64,000 bases of DNA from Paracoccus sp. MKU1. Lineage in GTDB: Bacteria > Pseudomonadota > Alphaproteobacteria > Rhodobacterales > Rhodobacteraceae. The position numbers were made by a program, and so were the translations under genes. The notes beneath the pieces were generated by a model. That model was given only the letters and a program-made list of their open reading frames with translations, searched no databases and had not been told where the DNA came from. Positions 43,411 to 52,348 of the stretch are shown one piece after another (the first letter of the stretch is position 1; every line of letters starts with the position of its first letter). The DNA lies in the NCBI RefSeq assembly GCF_001447385.1, contig NZ_LLWQ01000162.1, forward strand, positions 122 through 64,121. Reading direction: 5' to 3'.

Positions 43411-45186
43411 ATGTTGAAACCGTGGATCGAGGCCCAGGCGCGGCTGGTCGAGGTGGCGGCGGGCCGCGCGCCGGCCGATCTGGTGATCCGGGGCGGGCAA
43501 TGGGTCAATGTCCACACGCGCGAGGTGATCCCTGGCATCGACGTGGCCGTGGCCGATGGCCGGGTGGCCTATGTCGGCCCTGACGCCGGGCCGTCGATCG
43601 GCCCCGATACGCAGGTGATCGAGGCCGAGGGCCGCTTCATGCTGCCCGGCCTGATCGACGCGCATATGCATGTCGAATCGGGGATGCTGACGCCGGCCGG
43701 CTTTGCCGCCGCGGTGATCCCGCACGGCACCACGACGATCTTCCACGACCCGCACGAGATCGCCAATGTGCTGGGCCTTGAGGGCGTGCGGCTGATGCGG
43801 GACGAATCGCTGCTGCAACCGATCAGCATGTTCACCCAGATGCCCAGCTGCGCGCCCTCGGCCCCCGGCCTGGAGACCACCGGCCAGCCGATCACCGAGG
43901 GCGAGGTGGCGCAGGCCATGGGCTGGGACGGCATCGTCGGCCTGGGCGAGATGATGAACTTTCCCGGCGTCGCCGCCGGCGACCGGCAGATGCTGGCCGA
44001 GATCGCCGCCACCCGTGCCGCCGGCAAGACGGTGGGCGGCCATTACGCCAGCCCCGACCTGGGCCGGCCCTTCCACGCCTATGTCGCCGGCGGTGCCAAC
44101 GACGACCACGAGACCACGACCGAGGCGCAGGGCATTGCCCGCGTGCGCCAGGGCATGGGCTGCATGATGCGCCTTGGCTCGGCCTGGTATGACGTGGCAA
44201 GCCAGATCACCGCGATCACCGAAAAGGGGCTCGATCCGCGCTTCTTCATCCTCTGCACCGATGACAGCCATTCCGGCACGCTGGTCCATGAGGGCCACAT
44301 GAACCGGGTGGTGCGCCACGCCATCGACTGCGGCTGCGATCCGCTGGTGGCGATCCAGATGGCGACCATCAACGCCGCGCAGCATTTCGGGCTGGAACGT
44401 GAACTCGGCAGCATCACCCCAGGGCGGCGGGCGGATGTGATCCTGACCTCGGACCTGCGCAGCCTGCCCATCGAGGCGGTAGTCGCGCAGGGCAGGCTGG
44501 TGGCGGCAGGCGGCAGGCTGCTGGTCGATTGCCCGCGGATCGCCTGGCCCGAGGCGGCGCGCGATTCGGTGCATCTGGGCCGCCGCCTTGCCGGCGCGGA
44601 TTTCGCGGTCCGGGCCACGGGCGACAGCGCGCACGTCCGCGTCATCGGCGTGGTCGAGAACCAGGCGCCGACCCGTGCGCTCACGGCCGAGCTGCCGATC
44701 CGCGACGGCGTCATCGAGGGGCAGGGCGACACCTGCCACATCGCCCTGGTCGAACGCCACCGGGCGAGGGGCGGCGTGGTGAACGGCTTCGTCTCGGGCT
44801 TCGGCTACCGGGGCCGGATGGCGGTGGCCTCGACCGTGGCGCATGACAGCCATCACATGGTCGTCGTCGGCACGGATCGCGACAGCATGGCTGCGGCGGC
44901 GAACCACCTGGGCCGGATCGGCGGCGGCGTCACCGTGTTCCGCGACGGCGAGGAACTGGCGACGGCGGCGCTCCCCATCGCCGGGCTGATGTCCGACCGC
45001 CCCGCCGCGGCGGTGGCCGAGGCCGCGCAGGGCATCGTCAAGGCCATGCAGGATTGCGGCTGCACGCTCAACAACGCCTATATGCAGCATTCGCTGCTGG
45101 CGCTGGTGGTGATCCCCGAATTGCGGATCTCGGACCTCGGCATCGTCGATGTCACCCGGTTCGAGCTGGTCGATCTGCTGCTCTAG
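43411..45186 (+). CDS. ade: Adenine deaminase
   Basis: A 591-residue amidohydrolase that deaminates adenine to hypoxanthine (purine salvage). Metal-binding motifs are GLIDAHMHVESGM and FHDPHEIANVLG, with GGHYASPDLG and DDSHSGTLVHEGHMN further along; the C-terminal Ade domain includes GNGSVEG-like VVNGFVSGFGYRG and AHDSHHMVVVGTD. The ATG at 43411 has AAGGAG six bases upstream and is preferred to the ATG at 43393. It converges on recF with a 22-bp gap containing a repeat. Confidence 0.93.
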   Translation: MLKPWIEAQARLVEVAAGRAPADLVIRGGQWVNVHTREVIPGIDVAVADGRVAYVGPDAGPSIGPDTQVIEAEGRFMLPGLIDAHMHVESGMLTPAGFAAAVIPHGTTTIFHDPHEIANVLGLEGVRLMRDESLLQPISMFTQMPSCAPSAPGLETTGQPITEGEVAQAMGWDGIVGLGEMMNFPGVAAGDRQMLAEIAATRAAGKTVGGHYASPDLGRPFHAYVAGGANDDHETTTEAQGIARVRQGMGCMMRLGSAWYDVASQITAITEKGLDPRFFILCTDDSHSGTLVHEGHMNRVVRHAIDCGCDPLVAIQMATINAAQHFGLERELGSITPGRRADVILTSDLRSLPIEAVVAQGRLVAAGGRLLVDCPRIAWPEAARDSVHLGRRLAGADFAVRATGDSAHVRVIGVVENQAPTRALTAELPIRDGVIEGQGDTCHIALVERHRARGGVVNGFVSGFGYRGRMAVASTVAHDSHHMVVVGTDRDSMAAAANHLGRIGGGVTVFRDGEELATAALPIAGLMSDRPAAAVAEAAQGIVKAMQDCGCTLNNAYMQHSLLALVVIPELRISDLGIVDVTRFELVDLLL

Positions 45187-45196
45187 CGGCCCCCCG

Positions 45197-45218
45197 CTTC
45201 TTCGTTGTTCAAATACCC
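45197..45218 (-). repeat. TATTTGG repeat, copy 7 (overlaps recF stop codon)
   Basis: On the minus strand GGGTATTTGAACAACGAAG followed by AAG. The recF stop TGA (45209-45211) is part of the repeat itself: ATC-ATG-GGT-ATT-TGA. The element is sense to recF and only 10 bp from the ade stop on the other side. Confidence 0.85.
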
Positions 45219-46285
45219 ATGATGCGCGAGACCTCGGCCTCGCGCGCGACCGCCAGGAATTGCGCCCGGCCGCGCAGCGCCTCGAACAGCTCCGGCCCGG
45301 TGCCGGTCAGCCAGGCCTGGGCGCGAAGCGCGCAGATCTCGTCGTAAAGCGCGGCACGGCGGTCTGCGTCCAGATGCGCCGCCACCTCGTCCAGCAGCAG
45401 CACCGGGCTTTCCTCGGCCAGCGCCCGGGCATTGGCGAGGATCAGCGACAAGAGCAGCGCCTTTTGCTCGCCGGTCGAGGACAGCGCGGCGGGCATCGCC
45501 TGCGGCCCCCAATGCGCGCCCAGGTCGGCGCGATGCGGGCCGGTCAGGGTGCGGCCGGCCGCCATGTCGCGGCCGCGCCCCTCGGCCAGCCGGGCGGCGA
45601 TGCTCTCGGCGTCGGGATCGTCGGCCGAACCCTCGCCCGGCAGCAGCGTCAGGCAGGCCGAGGGAAAGGCGGTCTCGGCCCCTTCCTGCGCCGCCATGAT
45701 CCGGGCGATGGCGTCCAGGCGGTTGCGGGTCAGCGCCGCGCCCGTCTCGGCCATCTGCGCCTCCAGCGCGCGATACCAGCCGGCATCGCGGACCTCGTCG
45801 CGCAGCAGCCGGTTGCGCTCGCGCATGGCCTTGTCGTAAGCCAGCGCCTCCTCGGCATGGCCCGGCGTGAAGCTGAGCGTGATCCGGTCCAGGAACCGCC
45901 GCCGCTGTTCGGGCGCGTCGGTCCACAGTCGGTCCATGGCCGGGGTCAGCCAGATCACCCGCATCAACCGGCCGAGCGCGATCTGCGTCGCGGGCTTGTC
46001 GTCGATCACCACCTCGCGCGGCTGGCCGGGCAGGGCGCGGGTCAGCACCTGATGGGTGTCGATCCGGGCCCGGATCTGCCAGCCGACCTCCGGCCCCTTG
46101 CGGGCCTGGTCGCCGGGCACGGCGCCGCGCATGCCGCGGCCGGGCGACAGCATCGAGACGGCTTCCAGGATATTGGTCTTGCCCGCCCCGTTCGGACCAT
46201 GGATGGCGACGGGGCGGCGGTCGGCCTCGATCTCCAGCCTGGCCCAGCTGCGGAACTGGGTCAGGTGCAGCCGGGTCAGCGTCAC
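45209..46285 (-). CDS. recF: DNA replication and repair protein RecF
   Basis: A 358-residue SMC-like ATPase of the RecFOR pathway. Walker A is IHGPNGAGKTNILEAVSML (about 28-46), the signature helix is near LSSTGEQKALLLSLILANA, and Walker B is VLLLDEVAAHLDADRRAAL. The start is GTG at 46285, overlapping dnaN's stop by 4 bp. Co-transcription with dnaN is conserved. Its stop codon lies inside repeat copy 7. Confidence 0.94.
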   Translation of the reverse strand: MTLTRLHLTQFRSWARLEIEADRRPVAIHGPNGAGKTNILEAVSMLSPGRGMRGAVPGDQARKGPEVGWQIRARIDTHQVLTRALPGQPREVVIDDKPATQIALGRLMRVIWLTPAMDRLWTDAPEQRRRFLDRITLSFTPGHAEEALAYDKAMRERNRLLRDEVRDAGWYRALEAQMAETGAALTRNRLDAIARIMAAQEGAETAFPSACLTLLPGEGSADDPDAESIAARLAEGRGRDMAAGRTLTGPHRADLGAHWGPQAMPAALSSTGEQKALLLSLILANARALAEESPVLLLDEVAAHLDADRRAALYDEICALRAQAWLTGTGPELFEALRGRAQFLAVAREAEVSRIMGI

Positions 46286-47400
46286 ACGCGCATCGGCATG
46301 ACGACATAGACCGCGCTGGTGTCGCCGCCCTCGCGGATCAGCGCCGCGTCGCCCGAGCCGTTGAACAGGAAGACCGCATTCTCGCGCTCGATCTGGCTGG
46401 CGATCTCGTGCAGGTATTTGGCGTTGAAGCCGATCTCCAGCGGTTCGTCGGCATAGGCGACCGGCAGTTCCTCGTCTGCCGCGCCGGCATCCGGGGCGTT
46501 CACCGACAGGACCAGCCGGTCCTCGTCCAAGGACAGCTTGACGGCGCGCGAGCGTTCGCTGCTGACGGTGGCCACCCGGTCGACCGCCTTGGCAAAATCG
46601 CCGGCATCGACCTCCAGCTTGCGGGCATTGCCCGAAGGGATGACCCGGCTGTAATCGGGGAAGGTACCGTCGATCACCTTCGAGGTCAGCGTGATCGTCG
46701 GCGTGGCGAAGCGCACCTTGGTCTCGCTGACCGAGACCGCGATCTCGGCCTCGTCATCGTCCAGCAGCTTGCGCAGCTCGGCCACGGTCTTGCGCGGCAC
46801 GATCACGCCGGGCATCTCCTCGGCCCCCGCGGGCAGCGGCGCGTCGATCCGCGCCAGCCGGTGGCCGTCGGTCGCCACGCAGCGCAGGCTGGCGCCGTCC
46901 TCGGTTTGCGCGACATGCATATAGACGCCGTTCAGGTAATAGCGGGTCTCCTCGTTCGAGATGGCGAATTTCGACTTGTCGAACAGCCGCCGCAGCACCG
47001 CGGCGGGGGCCGAGAAGTTCGCCGAATATTCGGACGAGGACATGACCGGGAAATCCTCGCGCGGCAGGGTCGCGAGGCTGAAGTTCGAGCGCCCTGCCTG
47101 CACCGACAACCGCCCCGAGGCGGCATCCAGGCTGAGCTGCACCAGCGCGCCGTCCGGCAGCTTGCGGGCGATGTCGTTGAGCATCCCGGCCGAGACGGTG
47201 GTGGCGCCGGGCCGCTCGACCTGCGCATTCGCGCGGTCCACGATCTCGGTATCCAGGTCGGTGGCGCGGAGGCTGACGCCTTCGGGCGTGGCCTCGATCA
47301 GCACGTTGGCCAGGATCGGAATGGTGTTGCGGCGTTCGACGACGGACTGGGCCTGGGAAACGGCCTTCACCAGATCGGCGCGTTCAATCGAAAATTTCAT
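46282..47400 (-). CDS. dnaN: DNA polymerase III beta sliding clamp
   Basis: A 372-residue clamp with three repeats of the same fold: MKFSIERADLVKAVSQAQSVVERRNTIPILANVLIEA at the N terminus, FDKSKFAISNEETRYYLNGVYMHV in the middle and ASQIERENAVFLFNGSGDAALIREGGDTSAVYVVMPMRV at the C terminus (in blocks). The last residues VMPMRV form the hydrophobic peptide-binding site. It lies between dnaA (88 bp upstream) and recF (4-bp overlap). Confidence 0.97.
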   Translation of the reverse strand: MKFSIERADLVKAVSQAQSVVERRNTIPILANVLIEATPEGVSLRATDLDTEIVDRANAQVERPGATTVSAGMLNDIARKLPDGALVQLSLDAASGRLSVQAGRSNFSLATLPREDFPVMSSSEYSANFSAPAAVLRRLFDKSKFAISNEETRYYLNGVYMHVAQTEDGASLRCVATDGHRLARIDAPLPAGAEEMPGVIVPRKTVAELRKLLDDDEAEIAVSVSETKVRFATPTITLTSKVIDGTFPDYSRVIPSGNARKLEVDAGDFAKAVDRVATVSSERSRAVKLSLDEDRLVLSVNAPDAGAADEELPVAYADEPLEIGFNAKYLHEIASQIERENAVFLFNGSGDAALIREGGDTSAVYVVMPMRV

Positions 47401-47488
47401 GGTCCACCCTTATGTCCTTCTGGCCTCATGTCGATCCGGCGCGGGGCGCCAATGTGGCACAATCCCGCGCAAGGTCAAGCGGATGCGT

Positions 47489-48862
47489 TCAGGCCTCCAG
47501 CAGGCGGCGCAGCAGGTCGATATCCTCGGCCAGGCTGCGATCCGAGCCGCGCAGCTCCTCGATCTTCTTCACGCCATGCATGATGGTGGTGTGGTCGCGG
47601 CCGCCGAAGCGGCGCCCGATCTCGGGCAGGCTGCGCGAGGTCATCTGCTTGGCCAGATACATGGCGATCTGGCGGGGGCGGGCGACGGTGCGCACCCGCT
47701 TGGGCCCGATCATGTCGGCCAGGCGGATGTTGTAATGCTCGGCCACCTTGCGCTGGATCTCCTCGATGGAGACCTTGCGGTCGTTGGCGCGCAGGATGTC
47801 GGCCAGGCATTCCTGGGTCATGTCCAGCGTGATCTCGCGCCCCATCAGGCTGGCAAAGGCGAACAGCCGCTGCAACGCGCCCTCCAGCACCCGGACATTC
47901 GAGGTGATGCGATGGGCCAGAAATTCCAGCACCCCCGGCGCGATCAGCAGGCCGGGATATTGCGCGCGGAAACTGTCGGTCTTGCTTTGCAGGATGCCCA
48001 GGCGCAGCTCGTAATCGGTCGGGTGCAAATCCACCACCAGGCCGCATTGCAGGCGCGACTTGATGCGCTCCTCCATGTCCTTGATCTCGCCCGGCGCGCG
48101 GTCGGCCGAGATGACGATCTGCTTGCCCTGATCGACCAGCGTGTTGAAAGTGTGGAAGAATTCCTCCTGGGTGGAATCCTTGCCGGCGATGAACTGCACG
48201 TCATCGACCATCAGCACCGAGACGGTGCGGAACAGTTCCTTGAAATCCATCACGGTGCGGTCGCGCAGCGCCTGGACGAAGCGATACATGAACTGCTCGG
48301 CCGAAAGATACAGCACCCGCGCCTCGGGCTGGCGGATCTGGATCTCGCGGGCGATGGCATGCATCAGGTGGGTCTTGCCCAGGCCGACGCCGCCATAAAG
48401 GAACAGCGGGTTGAAGGTGACGGGACCGCCCTCGGCCACGCGGCGGGCGGCGGCATGGGCCAGCTCGTTCGGCTTGCCGACCACGAAGTTCTCGAAGGTG
48501 AAGCGGCTGTCCAGCGGTGCGGCCAACTCCTCCTCGCCCGAGGGGCGCGGGGGGGCGTGGCGCTTGACGGCGGGCGCGGCGGCCTGGCGGGCGGTCTGGC
48601 TGCGGGTCTCGAAGCTCAGGCGCTGCACGGGGCCGCCCATGCGGTCCAGCACCTTGAGGATGTCGTCGCTGTAATGGCGCGAGACCCAGTCGGACAGGAA
48701 GCGGGTCGGGCAGGCGATGGTGGCGGTGCCGCCCTCGACGCCGGTCAGGCGCAGGGGCTCGATCCAGGTCGAGAAACTGTCGGTTCCGACGATCTTCTGA
48801 AGTTCTTCACGCGCCTGCCCCCAAAGTCTGTCCATCTCGCCCAGTTCCGTCTCTTGTCCCAC
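47489..48862 (-). CDS. dnaA: Chromosomal replication initiator DnaA
   Basis: A 457-residue AAA+ initiator. Domain I is the N-terminal WGQAREELQKIVGTDSFSTWIEPLRL; domain III carries Walker A YGGVGLGKTHL (156-166) and Walker B SVLMVDDVQFI; domain IV ends with the DnaA-box-binding signature GGRDHTTIMHGVKKIEEL. The start is a GTG at 48862; the ATG at 48835 (MDRLWGQ) is an equally plausible start, as no clear ribosome site precedes the GTG. A long leader of nearly 450 bp precedes it after rpsT. Confidence 0.96.
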   Translation of the reverse strand: MGQETELGEMDRLWGQAREELQKIVGTDSFSTWIEPLRLTGVEGGTATIACPTRFLSDWVSRHYSDDILKVLDRMGGPVQRLSFETRSQTARQAAAPAVKRHAPPRPSGEEELAAPLDSRFTFENFVVGKPNELAHAAARRVAEGGPVTFNPLFLYGGVGLGKTHLMHAIAREIQIRQPEARVLYLSAEQFMYRFVQALRDRTVMDFKELFRTVSVLMVDDVQFIAGKDSTQEEFFHTFNTLVDQGKQIVISADRAPGEIKDMEERIKSRLQCGLVVDLHPTDYELRLGILQSKTDSFRAQYPGLLIAPGVLEFLAHRITSNVRVLEGALQRLFAFASLMGREITLDMTQECLADILRANDRKVSIEEIQRKVAEHYNIRLADMIGPKRVRTVARPRQIAMYLAKQMTSRSLPEIGRRFGGRDHTTIMHGVKKIEELRGSDRSLAEDIDLLRRLLEA

Positions 48863-49236
48863 ATGCCGCCGGGATTTTCCGGCGTGAGGCGATTCGGGCG
48901 CCGCGACCTGAACGACAATAGTTTCGGCAACAGAAGACCCCCGCCGCCCAGGGCGACGTGCGGGCCGTCCAGCGGCCGAAACTTTCAGACACGCAGCACA
49001 GGCCGGTGGCAGCCGGCTTGTGCTTCATCGGTAGCGGATCTTGTCCGATCCTGCTGCCACCCTGCCTGTCGGCGGCAAAGCCGACGGTTCAGGGCATGTC
49101 CCCCAGGCGCGACGGTGAATCGCAGGGAACAAGCTAGCAAGAACCGCGGCAGGCCAGCAACCGATCTTCGCGCTTGACAGTCACTTTGCCTGATCGAATC
49201 TGGCAGTTGGGAGACAGCTGCATGACAACGCCGAGG
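48863..49236. other. Intergenic leader between rpsT and dnaA
   Basis: No gene or DnaA box (TTATCCACA-type) is seen. It holds several short hairpins in the dnaA-sense direction: 49002-49017 (GCCGG stem), 49036-49051 (GGATC stem) and 49069-49084 (TCGGC stem), and an 8-bp inverted repeat AGTTTCGG at 48920-48927 with its complement at 48976-48983. I cannot place the dnaA promoter with confidence. Confidence 0.6.
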
Positions 49237-49306
49237 GGATTGAAAAGCCAAGGAAAAACCGTGGCTTCCTCATGCAGAAGGGCGCGCCTGGATAGAGCGC
49301 GCCCTT
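49237..49306 (-). terminator. Tandem terminators downstream of rpsT
   Basis: First hairpin (49278-49306): AAGGGCGCGC and its complement, 10 bp, 40 bp after the rpsT stop. Second (49237-49262): AAGCCA/TGGCTT followed on the minus strand by TTTTC. Together they would insulate dnaA from rpsT. Confidence 0.75.
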
Positions 49307-49345
49307 GATAAGTTCCACCGGCAGTTGCGAAAATGTCGCAGCGGC

Positions 49346-49615
49346 TCAGGCGGTGGCGAGGGCCTTTACCCGGGCCGAAAGGCGCGAGATCTTCCGCGCT
49401 GCGGTGTTCTTGTGGATCACCCCTTTGGTCACGCCGCGCATCAGTTCGGGCTGGGCGGTCTTCAGGGCTTCGCGGGCGATCTCGGCATTGCCGCTGGCGA
49501 TGGCTTCCTCGACCTTGCGCAGGAAGGTGCGGATGCGCGAACGGCGGGCCTTGTTGACGGCGGTGCGGCGCTCGATCTGGCGGGCGCGCTTTTTCGACTG
49601 GGGCGTGTTGGCCAT
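49346..49615 (-). CDS. rpsT: 30S ribosomal protein S20
   Basis: An 89-residue, very basic helical protein: [39 protein letters not shown] (in blocks), then [25 protein letters not shown], the standard S20 end. It binds the 5' domain of 16S rRNA. The gene is monocistronic, with terminators immediately downstream. The rpsT-dnaA-dnaN-recF order is typical of this group. Confidence 0.97.
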   Translation of the reverse strand: MANTPQSKKRARQIERRTAVNKARRSRIRTFLRKVEEAIASGNAEIAREALKTAQPELMRGVTKGVIHKNTAARKISRLSARVKALATA

Positions 49616-49766
49616 GGGTGCGGTCCTATCTGTTCTTCATGTCTCGGTTGCGCAAAGCCCATAGCCCCGTCCGAAGGCGGACGGTTGTGATTCTTGCCTT
49701 AAGCGGGCCCACACGCATGTAAGCCCGGGCCTATACAGCGGACGGGCCCGAATGCCAAGCGTGAAA

Positions 49767-50543
49767 TCAGCGGTCGCGGAATTGCGGCTCGCGCTTCTCC
49801 AGAAAGGCGGCCATGCCCTCTTTCTGGTCCTCGGTCGCGAACAGCGCCTGGAAACTGCGGCGCTCGAACAGGATGCCCTCGCGCAACGTAGTCTCATAGG
49901 CGCGGTTCACCGCCTCCTTGGCGGCCAGAACGGCGATCTGGCCCTTCTCAGCGATCTTCTTCGCCGCCGCCAGCGCCTCGGGGATCAGCTTGGCCGCCGG
50001 CACCACGCGGCTCACCAGGCCTGAGCGTTCGGCCTCGGCCGCGTCCATGAACCGGCCGGTCAGATGCATCTCCATCGACTTCGACTTGCCGACGAAGCGG
50101 GTCAGGCGCTGGGTGCCGCCGATGCCGGCCATGACGCCCAGGTTGATCTCGGGCTGGCCGAACTTGGCGTTATCGGCGCAAAGGATGAAGTCGCAGGCCA
50201 TGGCCAGCTCGCATCCGCCGCCAAGCGCATAGCCTGCGACCGCGGCGATGATCGGCTTGCGCGTCGCGGTGATGCGGTCGATCTCGGCGCCGAACAGGTC
50301 GTCGGTATAGACATCGACGAAGCTCTTGGCCGACATCTCCTTGATATCGGCGCCGGCGGCAAAGGCCTTCTCGCTGCCGGTCAGCACGATGCAGCGCACC
50401 TTCTCGTTCCGGTCGGCCTCGGCCAGCGCATCGCCCAGCTCGCCCAGCAGTTGCGAGTTCAGTGCATTCAGCGCCTCGGGCCGGTTCAGCCGGATCAGCG
50501 CAACATAGTCGTCGATCTCGACGGTGAGGGTCTGGTAAGCCAT
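49767..50543 (-). CDS. Enoyl-CoA hydratase
   Basis: A 258-residue crotonase: [20 protein letters not shown], then [12 protein letters not shown] (oxyanion hole), and [44 protein letters not shown] with the two catalytic glutamates (GCELAMACD and QPEINLG). Like PaaF/Ech it hydrates crotonyl-CoA-type substrates. The ATG at 50543 follows AAGGAG. It is 106 bp from mutM on the same strand, separated by a repeat. Confidence 0.93.
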   Translation of the reverse strand: MAYQTLTVEIDDYVALIRLNRPEALNALNSQLLGELGDALAEADRNEKVRCIVLTGSEKAFAAGADIKEMSAKSFVDVYTDDLFGAEIDRITATRKPIIAAVAGYALGGGCELAMACDFILCADNAKFGQPEINLGVMAGIGGTQRLTRFVGKSKSMEMHLTGRFMDAAEAERSGLVSRVVPAAKLIPEALAAAKKIAEKGQIAVLAAKEAVNRAYETTLREGILFERRSFQALFATEDQKEGMAAFLEKREPQFRDR

Positions 50544-50612
50544 CGACTCCTTGCCTTTCGCAAACAAGCTGACCGCGACTCGTAACAAATGCGCGACCGC
50601 AAGGCCAGCGCG

Positions 50613-50647
50613 CTTCTCTGTTGTCCAAATACCCCCGCCGGAGGCGG
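50613..50647 (-). repeat. TATTTGG repeat, copy 8
   Basis: On the minus strand a CCGCC/GGCGG hairpin (50635-50647) is followed directly by GGGTATTTGGACAACAGAG and AAG (50613-50634). It starts 3 bp after the mutM stop in the sense orientation. Confidence 0.85.
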
Positions 50648-50649
50648 CT

Positions 50650-51495
50650 TCAGCTCTGGCAGAGCGGGCAGAAATAGCTCGACCGGCCGGATTGCACGAT
50701 GCGCTGGACCGTGCCCGCGCAGCCCGGCGCCGGGCAGGGCGCGCCCTCGCGATCATAGACCCGAAAGGAATGCTGGAAATAACCCAGCTCGCCCGTCGCC
50801 TGCCGGTGGTCGCGCAGGGACGAGCCGCCGGCGGCGATCGCTTCCTCCAGCACGGCGCGGACATGGCCGACCAGCGCCGCCAGTTCGGGCGCCGCGACCG
50901 CGCCGGCCAGGCGGCGCGGGTCGATCCCGGCGCGGTGCAGCGCCTCGGAGACATAGATATTGCCCAGCCCGGCCACGATTCGCTGATCGAGCAGCGCCGC
51001 CTTGACCGGCATGCGCCGCCCGGCAAAGGCCCGCCCCAGCGCCTCGGCGGTAAAGGCGTCCGACAGCGGCTCGGGGCCCAGATGCGCCAGCAGCGGATGC
51101 GTTGCGCCCGGCGCCACCAGGTCGACCATGCCGAATCGCCGCGCGTCGTTGAAGGTGATGCGCGTGCCCTGGTCGGTCCACAGCACCACATGGTCGTGGC
51201 GTGGCAGGATCGTCGGGTCGCGGTGGAAATCCCCCTGCGACTCCCCCTCGATCAGCATCCGCCCCGACATGCCCAGGTGCAGAAGCAGGCTGCCGCGATC
51301 CTCCAGCTCGGCCAGGATGTATTTCGACCGCCTGTGCAAGCCGACGACCCGCGCGCCGGTCAGCACCTGCACCAGATCGGGCGGCAGCGGCCAGCGCAGG
51401 TCGGGGCGGCGGGCTTCGGCGCGGGCGATCACCCGGCCCTCGAGATGCGGCTGAAGGCCGCGTCGGACGGTTTCGACCTCTGGCAGTTCTGGCAT
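50650..51495 (-). CDS. mutM: Formamidopyrimidine-DNA glycosylase
   Basis: A 281-residue glycosylase/AP lyase removing 8-oxoguanine and FaPy lesions. [20 protein letters not shown] gives the catalytic Pro2 and Glu3 after Met removal, and KSKYIL-like [23 protein letters not shown] the binding loop. The C-terminal zinc finger is [14 protein letters not shown] with FCPLCQS (four Cys). It diverges from ubiE with a 99-bp gap. The arrangement mutM/ubiE/ubiB is common in Rhodobacterales. Confidence 0.96.
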   Translation of the reverse strand: MPELPEVETVRRGLQPHLEGRVIARAEARRPDLRWPLPPDLVQVLTGARVVGLHRRSKYILAELEDRGSLLLHLGMSGRMLIEGESQGDFHRDPTILPRHDHVVLWTDQGTRITFNDARRFGMVDLVAPGATHPLLAHLGPEPLSDAFTAEALGRAFAGRRMPVKAALLDQRIVAGLGNIYVSEALHRAGIDPRRLAGAVAAPELAALVGHVRAVLEEAIAAGGSSLRDHRQATGELGYFQHSFRVYDREGAPCPAPGCAGTVQRIVQSGRSSYFCPLCQS

Positions 51496-51594
51496 TTTCT
51501 TCCCGTTCGTCGCATGGTGCGGCCCGCGTCCCAGCTATGGCGCGCGGCGCGCTTTCGGACTATCTGGGCGCGAAACGACGGATGGACAAGCGAC

Positions 51595-52347
51595 ATGACC
51601 CCTGACGAGCCAAAGCAGACCCATTTCGGCTTCCGCACCGTGGCCGAGACGGACAAGGCCGGGCTGGTCCATGGCGTCTTCTCGCGCGTCGCCTCACGCT
51701 ACGATGTGATGAACGACCTGATGAGCGGCGGCATCCACCGGATCTGGAAGACCGCGATGATGGATTGGCTGGCGCCGCGCGACGGCCAGCACCTGCTGGA
51801 CGTGGCGGGCGGCACCGGCGACATCGCCTTCCGCTTTCTGGAACGCGCCCCGGGCGCCCGCGTCACCGTCTGCGACATGACGGAATCGATGCTGGTCGAG
51901 GGCCGCAAGCGCGCCCAGGCCGGCAGGCTGGCCGAGCATCTCGCCTGGGTCACCGGCGACGCGATGCAACTGCCCTTTGCCGACAACAGCTTTGACCGCT
52001 ACACGATCAGCTTCGGCATCCGCAACGTCACCCGCATCCCCGATGCCCTGGCCGAGGCGCGGCGGGTGCTGCGTCCCGGCGGGCGGCTGATGGTGCTGGA
52101 GTTCAGCCAGATGCCGGTGCCGATGCTGCAATGGCTCTATGACCGCTACAGCTTCAACGTGATCCCGGTCATGGGCCAGATCGTCGCGAACGACCGCGAC
52201 AGCTATCAATACCTGGTCGAATCGATCCGCAAGTTCCCCGATCAGGATACCTTCGCCGCGATGATCCGCGAGGCGGGCTTCGGCCGCGTGCAATGGCGCA
52301 ACCTGTCCATGGGCATCGCCGCGTTGCATTCGGGCTGGAAGCTCTGA
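51595..52347 (+). CDS. ubiE: Ubiquinone/menaquinone methyltransferase UbiE
   Basis: A 250-residue class I SAM methyltransferase that makes 2-methyl-6-methoxy-benzoquinol intermediates in ubiquinone synthesis. The UbiE signature [34 protein letters not shown] leads the protein; the SAM site is [17 protein letters not shown] and the second signature [29 protein letters not shown]. The ATG at 51595 is the first conserved methionine; longer frames upstream overlap mutM. ubiB starts 1 bp after its stop. Confidence 0.95.
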   Translation: MTPDEPKQTHFGFRTVAETDKAGLVHGVFSRVASRYDVMNDLMSGGIHRIWKTAMMDWLAPRDGQHLLDVAGGTGDIAFRFLERAPGARVTVCDMTESMLVEGRKRAQAGRLAEHLAWVTGDAMQLPFADNSFDRYTISFGIRNVTRIPDALAEARRVLRPGGRLMVLEFSQMPVPMLQWLYDRYSFNVIPVMGQIVANDRDSYQYLVESIRKFPDQDTFAAMIREAGFGRVQWRNLSMGIAALHSGWKL

Positions 52348-52348
52348 C

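Noticed and set aside
47401..47488. Separate promoter for dnaN (TTGACC, 17 bases, ACATTG on the minus strand)
   Set aside because: The -10 element is poor, and dnaN is probably also read from dnaA; left out as unsupported.
48863..49345. Chromosome origin next to dnaA
   Set aside because: No DnaA boxes and no A+T-rich unwinding region; proximity to dnaA alone is not enough.
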